A DNA stretch of 10,000 nt, taken from contig CM060326.1 in NCBI GenBank assembly GCA_030674155.1, forward strand, positions 30,571,664-30,581,663, in the 5' to 3' direction. Every line of letters begins with the position of its first letter. Position 1 is the first letter of the stretch. Shown one piece after another: positions 1 through 8,499 of the stretch. This DNA comes from Stramonita haemastoma (Eukaryota > Mollusca > Gastropoda > Neogastropoda > Muricidae). The position numbers and the translations under genes are program-made. The notes under the pieces are model-generated. The model was not told the origin of the DNA. It was given only the letters and a program-made list of their open reading frames with translations, and made no database searches.

Positions 1-141
1 TCTCTTTAGAGGCCACATTCCCACTGTCTGACCGTGCTGTCGTCCCGAGAAGTTGTACAGAGTAGCGGCAGATCAAATATCTGCACTCTGTTACAATATA
101 AAAGAATAAATCAAATCAAATCAAATCAAAACAAATCAAAT

Positions 142-146
<5 letters not shown>
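1..146 (+). mobile_element. 3' end of a non-LTR retroelement (LINE or SINE), fragment
   Basis: The sequence runs into an AATAAA hexamer (105-110) followed directly by about seven imperfect TCAAA units (111-146). An AATAAA plus a short tandem tail, instead of plain poly-A, is typical of 3' ends of several LINE clades and the SINEs they mobilise. No coding sequence is visible in the 146 bp present, so the family cannot be named; the element probably continues to the left of the window. The (CT)n microsatellite that follows may have grown from the tail. The end structure is seen directly; the retroelement assignment is inferred. Confidence 0.5.

Positions 147-183
<37 letters not shown>
147..183. 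repeat. (CT)n then (GT)n microsatellite
   Basis: About 15 CT dinucleotides are followed by a short GT run. It directly abuts the pentanucleotide tail of the retroelement fragment to the left. Confidence 0.95.
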
Positions 184-184
<1 letters not shown>

Positions 185-222
185 TCGCTCCAAACCATCG
201 TAATTAATTTTGTAAGCCTGAA

Positions 223-511
223 TCCTCAATAATCATGAATGTTATGTGTCCAGACGATGGATCTGTCATAATTATGAGCGTTACCCACGAGTGTCACATA
301 CGTAACGACACTCTGAATCCTTGTCATCTGTTGAGCCCATATCCTCGACAATGATTATCTGTCCAGATGATCGATCTGGTATAACAGCGAAACGAACATC
401 ACATACGTAACGAGGCACTGCTGAATCATGGTAATCTGTTAAAAAAAACTACCGCCATGACAATCATGGATGTTATGTATGTGTGCAGATGAGGGATCTG
501 ACCAGTCAAGT
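223..511. repeat. Diverged tandem repeat, period about 111-120 bp, about 2.5 copies
   Basis: Three successive segments start at about 223, 343 and 454. Each opens with a version of CCTCRAYAATSATKRATGTTAT, then CCAGATGATSGATCTG. The first two copies also share TCACATACGTAACGA (294-308 and 399-413), then ACTCTGAATC or ACTGCTGAATC and a TNATCTGTT block. The third copy breaks off after the GGATCTGACC block. Copies differ by substitutions and small indels, so the duplication is old. No coding potential is seen; it may be a small satellite or the internal repeat of a larger element. Confidence 0.65.
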
Positions 512-689
512 TGGTCAACAAGCCAGCTTCCTGACCAGTCTGACACAACGACGGGAAACACAAGGCTAGTCAGCCCTAAACACACATGTGCATGTTACAT
601 TAGGCCTATGCTTCAGCTTTGAAAACAAAACCATCCATCTGTGTTCCTAACAGAACTTATTTCCTTGTATTTTCTGTCTTTATCTCTGT

Positions 690-925
690 CTGTTTGTCTG
701 TCTCCCCCCCCCCCCCCCGCCCTCTCTCTCTATCTCTCTCCTCTCTTTTTCTATGTCTCTGTCTGTCTGTCTTCCCCCCCCCCCCCCCTCTCTCTCTCTC
801 TCTCTAATGAAGTCCTCTCTCTGCACGGGCTATGAACAGATGAATGAATTAATGATTCCACGCGCACGCGCGGGAAAGAGGAATGCAAAGCTCAAGACTT
901 TCAAAGAACAGCCCCCCCCCCCCCC
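690..925. repeat. Low-complexity C-run and (CT)n/(TCTG)n region
   Basis: TCTG/TCTC-type repeats are interrupted by three poly-C runs at about 705-718, 773-788 and 912-924, with (CT)n at about 789-806. A short alternating purine-pyrimidine palindromic patch (CGCGCACGCGCG) lies near 860-872. The Pro/Ser/Leu-rich frames that read through here are translations of simple repeats, not genes. Confidence 0.85.
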
Positions 926-1200
926 TCTCCCAATCTCTTGACTGTCAAGAAACAATGATTGCAGCTTTACTAGGCCTACATATTGTATAAACGTGCATGA
1001 CACCAAACACAAATAATCACGACATATCAAAACCATACAAAAGATTATCAACGTTAATTCATTATCAGTGTAAGTCCCTTTTTGGGATACGTAGCTTACA
1101 TTGTTACACAGTTGAAATCTAAAACTGACCTATAACCAGAGTCATGCCTCCTTATCATACCTTATTATGAACTTCCCTGCCACCACGGAACGCGCTCGGG
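926..1200. other. Unassigned AT-rich unique sequence
   Basis: I find no convincing coding frame, RNA gene or repeat here. It separates the poly-C region from the dispersed repeat that begins at 1201. Confidence 0.5.
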
Positions 1201-1289
1201 GGTGACAGCAACTATTGTTGTCTGTCATAGGAGCGAAAGTGCGTGCGTTGCGCTGCCGTTAAGCGCCTAAGTCAGGCCCGTCGCATAGC
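1201..1289 (-). repeat. Dispersed repeat, copy A (inverted relative to copy B at 3658-3744)
   Basis: The reverse complement of this stretch aligns along its whole length with 3658-3744. Shared blocks include GGGCCTGACTT, AGGCGCTTAACGG, TCGCTC, TATGACAGAC and CAATAGTTGCTGTCA, with substitutions and small indels between them. Two related copies in a 10 kb window imply an interspersed family such as a SINE, a MITE or a LINE 3' fragment. No terminal inverted repeat or clear target-site duplication was found, so the class is open. Strand is given so that both copies read in the same sense. Confidence 0.7.
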
Positions 1290-1462
1290 AGCCAACATCT
1301 GCGTGTGAGAGAACTGTTATCTTTTAAGCCTCCCAGAAAGAAAAAAAAACACAGAAAGGGATAGAAAAGGGGGTATTTGAAGAAGAGAAATTCCAGAAGG
1401 TGGAGATGCTGCTATCACTTTACGCTCACAGGCCCCAGCATCCCCAAGGAGGAGCAAAGAGT

Positions 1463-1530
1463 TGCCCACAGCACCCGGCCTTCTCAGGCCGTCACCCATC
1501 CAAAGTACTAACTGGGCTGGTAGACGTGAA
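1463..1530 (-). pseudogene. 5S rRNA-derived fragment (3' half), possibly part of a 5S-type SINE
   Basis: Read on the minus strand, this contains CAGTTAGTACTTTGGATGGG, then TGACGGCCTGAGAAGGCCGGG and TGCTGTGGGC. These match in order the 3' half of animal 5S rRNA: GGTTAGTACTTGGATGGG, TGACCGCCTGGGAATACCGGG and TGCTGTAGGC. The match covers the C-box part of the internal promoter and reaches the mature 3' end. The 5' half, including box A and the intermediate element, is not recognisable beyond about 1530, so this is not a working 5S gene. It could be a stray pseudogene or the head of a 5S-derived (SINE3-like) retroposon. The 5S match is recalled from family knowledge and was not computed. Confidence 0.7.
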
Positions 1531-1595
1531 TGACATCCATGATTTGTTGGTTGTTTATTATTATTATCATTAATTATGTATACATTCATTTCTTT

Positions 1596-1848
1596 GTGAG
1601 GACGGAAGAGCTCAGGGGTCAGAGCACTCGCTTCCCCCCCCCCCCCCCCCCCCCCGTGGCAATGTCAAGCACCACTGAGCGTGGTTACCCAGTGGATGGG
1701 TGACCGTTTGGCTTCAGTACAGTCCCCCCAGTTTACCCAGCTGTAAATGGGCACTTGCCCTCTGTAGGGTCAAAAGGAAGGCAAAACAGCGAGGGAGAGG
1801 AGATGGGCGCCACCCTCAAAAAGCTGGCCCCTGAAAAAAAAAAAAAGA
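1596..1848 (+). mobile_element. tRNA-derived SINE with poly-A tail
   Basis: AGCTCAGGGGTCAGAGC (1609-1625) closely resembles a pol III A box from a tRNA D-arm region. A weaker B-box-like sequence sits around 1660-1672. Between them a run of 22 C has expanded (1634-1655). The body that follows has no reading frame, and the unit ends in about 13 A (1834-1846). A-box, B-box, unrelated body and A-tail is the standard SINE plan. Just past the tail, 1848-1876 again resembles the head (AGCTGAGG..., GCTCGCTTCCCC), perhaps a second degenerate head. The SINE call is an inference; family unknown. Confidence 0.6.
1634..1655. repeat. Poly-C tract, 22 bases
   Basis: An uninterrupted run of C lies inside the tRNA-like head of the SINE, between the A-box-like and B-box-like parts. 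A tract of this length would lengthen or disrupt the pol III promoter spacing. Confidence 0.95.
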
Positions 1849-1963
1849 AGCTGAGGTCTCTGATGCTCGCTTCCCCATACGACCACATATAGTTAATGGG
1901 ACACCTTTACCTTTTTTTTAAAATTTTAATTCCTTCATTTTTCTTCTCCCCATCTGTTTGCAG

Positions 1964-2119
1964 TGTCTTTCACGGCCCGAATGAATCAAGTGGTAGTGAA
2001 GCTGACCAGTTCTCCATTTGTGTTCGGCTCTGTGGTCAGCAATGCAGGAGATGGGTATGATTCCGCCACTGGCATCTTCACCACACACTGTGGCTGGCCT
2101 CTATGTCTTTTATGCCCAG
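1964..2119 (+). CDS. C1q-domain-containing protein, penultimate exon (N-terminal half of the C1q domain), frame broken by one inserted base
   Basis: C1q domains form trimeric jelly-roll heads on secreted proteins; in molluscs they are a large family of lectin-like recognition proteins. This exon follows a pyrimidine-rich tract and acceptor ...CTGTTTGCAG (ending 1963) and stops at a strong donor, CAG|GTAGGT (2119/2120). It begins in phase 1. The translation shows SFTARMNQ, then FVFGSVVSNAGDGYDSATG and IFTT, which match the early C1q strands. At about 2082-2090 the frame slips by +1. The next frame gives VAGLYVFYAQ, the expected continuation of the family pattern IFTxPVAGLYVFYAQ. One extra base in ACACAC explains it. 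Upstream exons (signal peptide, stalk or coiled coil) are not seen in the window. The domain call is strong; whether the break is real or an assembly error is open. Confidence 0.85.
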
Positions 2120-2124
2120 GTAGG

Positions 2125-2375
<251 letters not shown>

Positions 2376-2634
2376 GATTTAATTTATTCTTTTATAACAA
2401 GGATAATAGAACAAGCAATCATGTGCTTTTTTCCAACCAGTCCCAGTGTGTATGCAGTTTTGTCTAATTTTGTCATCTGTTCTCATCGTCACACAATAAC
2501 CTGCTCTTTCGAAAAGCAGAACAGGTTTTTAACGTGTGCGCAAGATGTTCTGCGTGCGTCCGCACACGGGCCTCGGTTTATTGTCTCATTCGAAGGACTT
2601 TTGGGGAGAGTGGAGTCCGCACTGATATCTCTTT

Positions 2635-2995
<361 letters not shown>

Positions 2996-3149
2996 ACACA
3001 GAGGGAGGGAGTTGTGGGTAGATGAATTTTAAAGTCAGGGATACAAACCAAACAGCACGATAGAGTAAAGTGTGAATTATAAACTGATCGTTTTAACAGC
3101 GTGTAAGAATGCACGCACTCGTGCACACACTCCGGCAAAGAATAAAGTA

Positions 3150-3300
3150 CCCCCCTCTCTTCCACCCCCAACCCCCAAAACAGCCACCACCACCCCCCAA
3201 AAAAACCCAAACCCAACAACAAAAAACAATAACCCAACCCAAACAAACCGACCCCCCACCAAAACAACAGCAACCGAAGAAAACAAAGCAACAGCAGAAC
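3150..3300. repeat. C/A-only low-complexity tract
   Basis: Almost no G or T occurs over about 150 bp (short blocks of C and A such as CCACCACC, CAACAAC, AACCCAA). It reads open in several frames as Pro/Gln/Thr/Lys-rich or, on the other strand, Phe/Gly/Leu-rich peptides. These are composition effects, not genes. Confidence 0.8.
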
Positions 3301-3394
3301 AAATGCACCCTGAAGACAACCACTTCTCTTCGAAATGAGCATCGATAGACTGAGCCACTAAACGAGAAACACCTGTCAGGAAATGGTCACAGCT

Positions 3395-3615
3395 TCAACC
3401 CCCCTACCCCCCTCCCTCCCTGGGGGGATGCTAGAGGGCCTGTCAGTATCAATAGCACCCCCTCCCCCCCCCCCCTCTGTAAATTTTATGCTGGGAATTC
3501 ACTTTTTCTCTATCCCTCTCTTTGTTTCTGCCTTGTTCCTTTTCTTACTGTCGTCACCTCTTGCTTGTCTATTTTCTGCCTTCTTGGTCCATTCTCTCGC
3601 CTCCCCCCCCCCCCA
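3395..3615. repeat. Poly-C runs and pyrimidine-rich sequence in the intron
   Basis: Clusters of C runs lie near 3400-3420, 3458-3474 and 3603-3614 in a T/C-rich background. No coding or RNA signature was recognised. Confidence 0.7.
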
Positions 3616-3657
3616 ACATGAATTAAAAAGATAGCAATTATCTTTCATGCCGAAGAC

Positions 3658-3744
3658 GTATGGGCTGGGCCTGACTTGTCAGGCGCTTAACGGTAACGCC
3701 ATGCTTTCTCGCTCATATGACAGACCGCAATAGTTGCTGTCAGA
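3658..3744 (+). repeat. Dispersed repeat, copy B (inverted relative to copy A at 1201-1289)
   Basis: This is the plus-strand counterpart of the segment at 1201-1289, sharing in order the GGGCCTGACTT, AGGCGCTTAACGG, CTCGCTCATATGACAGAC-like and CAATAGTTGCTGTCA blocks. Here it is followed by a short GAAGAAGAAAAA stretch (about 3759-3770), which might be a retroposon tail. Copy A lacks an obvious counterpart. Confidence 0.7.
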
Positions 3745-3779
3745 GGGTTTGACAACGATGAAGAAGAAAAACCCCATGA

Positions 3780-4430
3780 CCCTCTTCAATTCTGTCCTGT
3801 TTGAAGGACGTACCTTGACCTAAATGCGATGTACAATAGGGATAGTTAGATGAAAACAAACTTGTAGGTGATAGATAGCCTATTAATTAAATGGCTCAGT
3901 TGTTTTCTCTGTACCATATTCTGGCCTATTGATTTCTTTCTTGTCCTTCGGAACAAGAAAGCTTTACCTGTATCGGGTTTCTCCTAGTGAAGATTAGTCT
4001 AAAAGTTGGAGACATTAAAGATCCATTTTCCCTTTGTGCAAGACGAAGCTGAGAGTAATACTTCTCGAGTTTGTGTTCTTCGTGACAAAGGATATCTCTT
4101 TCCGAAACTCTGCTTCATAATCAGCTAATCTAGCCCATGGTTAAAATTAAGAAAGAAAAAGAACAATATAAAAGAGAAAAAACAACAACAACAACAAACG
4201 ACGCTGAAGTGTGCATTTTGGACTAGAGTATTACCACTTCGAGGCTGTGTAGAGGAAGAATCATAGATTTCAAAGCAATGTCCTGCAGAAGACAACTGTC
4301 AAAGTCATCTGTTGGTTGGACAGATCCGTTAAAGAGTGGACATTAAGCAATTATTTGTTAGGATTGAAATGATGTGCGCAGAACGTATGGTTATATTTCC
4401 GTGAAATGTTGACCCCCCCAAAAAAAAACA
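3780..4430. other. Unassigned intronic sequence
   Basis: AT-rich unique DNA within the C1q intron. The only local structures seen are a hairpin at 3936-3961 and an (ACA)n stretch near 4181-4198. No gene is supported on either strand. Confidence 0.55.
3936..3961. repeat. Short hairpin (inverted repeat)
   Basis: CTTTCTTGTCC, a three-base loop TTC, then GGAACAAGAAAG. The arms pair over 11 bp with a single unpaired A. It could fold in the intron RNA, but no known element (for example a histone stem-loop) matches. Confidence 0.6.
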
Positions 4431-4460
4431 CCAACGAATACCCCCCCCCCCCCCCCCCCA
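4420..4460. repeat. Poly-C / poly-A patch with a 19-base C run
   Basis: A mixed C-A patch at 4411-4440 leads into an uninterrupted C run at about 4441-4459. A similar shorter run lies at about 4852-4864. Confidence 0.9.
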
Positions 4461-5120
4461 AGCCAACCAAATAAGCAACAATAAAATCCTAACAACCCAA
4501 CTAAAAGAACAATAGAGCGAATGACCCGTGCATTTTTAGTAGAGATCTAAGAAGGACAATTAAGACTGTCTCATGACCCCCCCCAAAAACCACCGGCATC
4601 TTAAAAAAACACACACACAGTCTGATTTATCATTATTATTATTGATTATTAAGCTACAAAAGTATAATATCGAAATCGTCTTATAAGCACAAATGATATA
4701 ATTATAATGGTGCGTGGATACTTTTGTAGGGATCTTTACTTTGTTTTGCTTTACTTTACTTTCTTTTAAAACCATTACTGCCATCAACTTGACTTTCAAC
4801 CACGACTGCATGGAGATAATCTTAAAAAAAAGAAACCAACAAAATCAAACAACCCCCCCCCCCCTCCGCCAAACACCCCCTCCCCACCCCTCTACCCTCC
4901 AGCAACAAAACCCAACAAGCCAACCAGCATTACTGCTTCACTGATGTTCATCCTCTGAAGTCGGAGTATGGTTGCCTATATTATAGCGAGGTACTTGAAA
5001 AATAGTCATACACGCAAACTTCTCATTCAGCGTGTGCAATTTCAATCTCACAGCGATTCCCAGGTGGGATTAGTGAGTCAGAGGGCACATTCTGGGTGAC
5101 CCCCCAAAGTGTTAAGCTGG
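4461..5120. other. Unassigned intronic sequence, partly C/A-rich
   Basis: It contains AT-rich DNA (about 4610-4830) and a C/A-rich block (about 4830-4930). Weak reading frames here are composition-driven. No exon with splice sites consistent with the C1q gene was found. Confidence 0.5.
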
Positions 5121-5123
5121 GGA

Positions 5124-5142
5124 ACAACAACAACAACAACAA
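5124..5142. repeat. (AAC)n microsatellite
   Basis: Six AAC/ACA units lie about 20 bases upstream of the final C1q exon's acceptor site, close to where the branch point is expected. Confidence 0.9.
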
Positions 5143-5161
5143 CTGATGTTCCTTCATTCAG

Positions 5162-5396
5162 GTGATGAACCACGCCAACTCATCCCGGGTGGACTGGGGT
5201 ATCTTCTCCTCCACTGGCCTGCTGTGTCTCAACGGGTGGACTTGGCCCCTGTGCCTATGACAAGGCCTCCTGTCTGGCCTCCACTCACCTGGACAAAGGT
5301 CAGCAGGTGTTCGTGCGGAGAAGCAGCGCAGGAGGCACCATTGAGGGCAACGTCTACACCTCCTTCTCTGGCTTCCTGCTGTCTGCTGATCCTTGA
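5162..5396 (+). CDS. C1q-domain-containing protein, last exon (C-terminal half of the C1q domain), frame broken by one inserted base
   Basis: After acceptor CCTTCATTCAG the exon opens in phase 0 with VMNHANSSRVDWGIFSSTG and LLCLNG (5162-5236), the middle of a C1q domain. The frame then shifts by +1: from 5238 it reads GLGPCAYDKASCLASTHL, then DKGQQVFVRRSSAGGTIEGN, VYTSFSGFLL and SADP, followed by TGA (5394-5396). The ending TSFSGFLL is the signature C-terminal strand of C1q heads. Removing one base near 5237, in GGGTGG, would join the frames. Together with the first exon the domain would be about 130 residues, normal for the family. No AATAAA is seen within about 500 bp downstream. The domain is clear; the gene is either a pseudogene or affected by assembly indels. 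Confidence 0.87.
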
Positions 5397-5509
5397 TTCT
5401 GGGGTGTCATCATGGGTTGTTGTTTTTGCATAGAGGCAGAGAGTCACACCTCATGTCTGGTTTTGGCTTGTTGTCCTTATAGGTTTCGGCTGTTTTGTGG
5501 AAAGAGCTA

Positions 5510-5570
5510 GTTCTTCTTCTTCTTTTTCTCTTTCTTTTTTTTCTCTTTCTTTTTTTTTTTTTTTTTTAAT
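5510..5570. repeat. T-rich tract (TTC/T)n
   Basis: Pyrimidine-rich run of TTCTTC, TTTCTC and poly-T (about 5546-5567) downstream of the C1q stop codon. Confidence 0.85.
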
Positions 5571-5658
5571 GCCCTTTGTTATTCTGTATTACTTCCACCA
5601 CTTCCTCAGGTTTTTTTTTCGTATTTATTTTTTAAAATTTTAAGCATATTCTAATTTG

Positions 5659-6600
5659 TCTCAGATCATTCATTGTTGTCTCAAAGTAGTCATTGTTTCA
5701 GTCTCTGGTTATTCATTGTTGTCTCAGATCATTCATTATTGTCCCAGATTATTCATTATTCATTTATTGTCCCAGATTATTCATTGTTGTCCCAGATCCT
5801 TCATTTTTGTCCGAGAGTATTCATTGTTGTCCCAGATCATTTACAGTTACCGCAGAGCATTCTTTGCTTTTCAAGATTATGCTGTTGTTTTTTCTCAAAT
5901 TACTAGATCTAATTGTTGGCCCAATCTATGAATTGTTGGGCCAATCTATTAATTGTTGGCCTGATTTTATTAATTGTTAGCCCAATCTTTTAATTGATGG
6001 TCCAATCTTTTAGTTGTTGGCCCAATCTATTAATTGTTGCCCCAGAGCAGTCACTGTTTGTCCAATGTATTCTTTGTTGGCTCCTTTTATTCCTTGCTGG
6101 CTCATTTCATTCATTGTTCTTTGTTGGCTCCTTTTATTCCTTGCTGGCTCATTTCATTCATTGTTCTTTGTTGGCTCCTTTTATTCCTTGCTGGCTCATT
6201 TCATTCATTGTTCTTTGTTGGCTCCTTTTATTCCTTGCTGGCTCATTTCATTCATTGTTCTTTGTTGGCTCCTTTCATTCATTATTCTTTGTTGGCTCAT
6301 TTCATTCATTATTCTTTGTTGGCTCATTTTATTCACTGTTGGCTCATAGCATTCATTGTTGGATCATAGCATTCATTGTCTTGAATTATACATTGTTGAC
6401 TGAAGTTATCCTTTTTTCGTTATTCAATGTATCAAATCGTCATTGTAGTGTTAGTTATTCATGGTCTCAGCTTATTCATTGTTGCCTCAGATTATTCACT
6501 GCCTCAGTTTATTCCTTATTGTTTCAGTTTATTCCTTATTGTTTCAGATCATCCATACTTGTCCTATATCCTTTATTGTCGTTTCAGGTTACTCAGTGCT
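5659..6600. repeat. Minisatellite, 20-bp base period, with an internal 47-bp higher-order array
   Basis: About 45 tandem units resemble TCCCAGATTATTCATTGTTG. In 5659-5900 units are of the TCYCAGATYATTCATTGTTG type. In 5920-6050 they are CCCAATCTATTAATTGTTGG. In 6071-6258 a 47-bp unit (a 20-mer plus a 27-mer) is repeated four times with no difference that I can see. It is followed by three 27-bp units (6259-6339), then two 20-mers with CATAGCATTCATTGT, then decayed units to about 6600. Open frames through it, up to 206 codons, repeat short Leu/Phe/Ile/His motifs in all three phases and end where the array decays, so I do not call a gene. Confidence 0.9.
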
Positions 6601-6765
6601 TCTGCAATTCTTGAAAACCGTTCTATTTTTGTTAGGGTTTCTTTTTTACATTCTATGTGGGTGTGATTTGAATTCAATCTGATTCCAGGAACAGTTTGAC
6701 TCGAAATAAGTTTTTCTTCATGCAAACATGTCTTAAAGACCACTGCCAATTTGCTGATGAGTCTG

Positions 6766-6901
<136 letters not shown>

Positions 6902-6973
6902 GCGCATGCATACATATGCGTGAAGAGAAGCATACCATTAATTTTAAGGGCAACAATTGTTCACAGACAGCTT

Positions 6974-7079
6974 TCACACACGCATGCAAGCATGCATGCA
7001 CATACACATGTATCTACGCACGCGCGCCGTGTGTGGTAGTGCACGCACGCGCGCGCGTGCACACACACACACACACACA
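6974..7079. repeat. Alternating purine-pyrimidine tract (GCATGC, CGCG, CACA)
   Basis: GCATGC-type palindromes and CGCGCG blocks lead into (CA)n. The part from about 7039 to 7078 alternates purine and pyrimidine almost perfectly and is rich in CG and CA steps, a composition that favours Z-DNA. Confidence 0.8.
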
Positions 7080-7165
7080 AATCTATAAGCCTGTAGCCAT
7101 AATTGTTTGGTCTGTGAGAGTCTCGAGACTGTCTTCGTACACTGGCCACATAGTTCTCCATATAT

Positions 7166-7725
7166 TCAGATTCTAAAACATTTATTTATAAGGCTATCAT
7201 CATCACACTGACCAAGACCAGTGTAATCACTTGATGTTTTCTTATATGCATTGAAATCACCTGCTAGAAGAACGTCACACTTATACTTATTTTGAAGATG
7301 TATAATATTTGATTCAACCCCATGAAATAAATCAACGCTACTGTATACGAGCCATTCAGGTGGTATACAAACTGAACTGAACCAGCCAATACATTCTTTG
7401 TACATCCAGTATGCATTTCTTCAGCAAAAACCACAAAGAAGCATTGTTATCACTAGAAAACACATGAACACAGTCAGCAAAACGGTTTTTCAAAAGCTAC
7501 TGCGATGCCTCTTTAACGTAAGTACATCAGATTTTTTACGACTGTTCAAACAAATATTATATCCAAAGTCCTTGAAGAACTCTTCAATAAATAAATGGTC
7601 TTGATTATCAGATTTTGTTTCAGCAAAAGGAAAAAAATCGAACTGTTTAACTTAATCAACAAACTCTTGATATTTAAGTCTGGTTCTAAGTCCACAAACA
7701 TTATAAAATAAGAAAGTTAAATTGC
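7166..7725 (-). pseudogene. Decayed non-LTR retrotransposon: N-terminal part of the apurinic-type endonuclease domain
   Basis: On the minus strand, conceptual translation in order gives FYNVCGLRTRLKYQEFVD (motif with the catalytic Asn), a stop at 7654-7652, and FDFFPFAETKSD (motif with the catalytic Glu). A stop at 7492-7490 and two frame changes between about 7480 and 7400 follow. Next comes FSSVCIPPEW, then DLFHGVESNIIHLQNKYKCD and VLLAGDFNA (catalytic Asp and Asn) before a stop at about 7166. These are EEP-family endonuclease motifs of LINEs. The Tyr expected in the VYIPP motif is Cys here. Stops, frameshifts, the lost Tyr and the missing C-terminal endonuclease motifs and reverse transcriptase show a dead fragment. 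The clade cannot be set from this piece. Confidence 0.8.
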
Positions 7726-8000
7726 ATACTGAACTACTGGACCTAACTGGTGGTGTAGAAGCACACTGTAGGTGGCCTCAGGCAAAATCCTACAGAGTAA
7801 ACTGCTGCAAGCCCAGGGCTGGAAAGTCCACCTCGTCCATCCACAAGAGCAAAATACAGAGATATTTTGAAGTCATAACATCTAAATAGACATAAAGTAA
7901 CAGACCTCGTGAATGATAATACTAAGTCGATAGCATGATAAAGTCGCTAGGGGAAAAAAAAAAGTAGCTCATGGGAAATAACTAGTCAGTCTTTGTCAAA
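7726..8000. other. Unassigned sequence upstream of the LINE fragment
   Basis: It may include more of the same element (its 5' side on the minus strand), but no recognised motif is present. Confidence 0.4.
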
Positions 8001-8110
8001 GTGAAAACAATGAGTTATTTCCCTTACTCCGTTGTGCACCATAACCAACCTAACGAGAATAGCAGTTCTGCTTCTTTTGAAGCAGTAAACAATAGCGACA
8101 ACAGCAGTCA

Positions 8111-8114
8111 CACA

Positions 8115-8165
<51 letters not shown>

Positions 8166-8250
8166 ACGCACGCACACACGCACGCACGCACTCACGCACG
8201 CACGCACGCACGCACACACGCACACACACACACACGCACACACACACGCA
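8111..8250. repeat. (CA)n and (CGCA)n compound microsatellite
   Basis: About 25 CA units (8117-8163) are followed by CGCA/CACGCA units and CA again to about 8250, then an A-rich block (8251-8277). Confidence 0.97.
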
Positions 8251-8361
8251 ATAAAAACAAAAAAAAAGAAAAAAAAGCAGCCAGTGTATAAACGTATAGA
8301 TAGACACAAACAACAGTAGAAAAATAGATAAAGTTTGAAAGACAGGGAGGAAAAAAAGGAT

Positions 8362-8425
8362 GGGGAAGTACGGGTGAGGGGGGCGGGGTATATAGGAGGA
8401 AGTAAGAAGGTGAAGGGGGGGTGGG
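8362..8425 (+). other. G-rich patch with potential G-quadruplex
   Basis: From 8362 four G runs occur with loops of 1-6 bases: GGGG-AAGTAC-GGG-TGA-GGGGGG-C-GGGG. A second cluster near 8415-8427 reads GGGGGGGTGGGG. The four-run arrangement meets the usual G3+N1-7 rule. A function is not implied. Confidence 0.55.
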
Positions 8426-8499
8426 GTGCTGAGGAGACAGACAGGGAGGCAGACAAACATATAAACAGATGAATACAATGGTAGCTTTCCCAAACTAAA

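Noticed and set aside
619..941. Ser/Leu/Pro-rich plus-strand frames
   Set aside because: They are translations of (CT)n and poly-C simple sequence in three phases, with no conserved motif.
1317..1589. 90-codon minus-strand frame
   Set aside because: It overlaps the 5S rRNA-derived fragment and an A-rich stretch; the peptide shows no domain.
3936..3961. Histone mRNA 3' stem-loop or heat-shock element
   Set aside because: The hairpin sequence does not match the histone stem-loop consensus, and the GAA/TTC spacing does not fit a heat-shock element.
4714..4944. 76-codon plus-strand frame with a hydrophobic start
   Set aside because: The tail is low-complexity Pro/Gln/Thr from a C/A-rich tract, and it lies inside the C1q intron without splice support.
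5659..6600. CRISPR-like array
   Set aside because: The regular 20-bp spacing comes from contiguous diverged units without unique spacers, and the genome context is eukaryotic.
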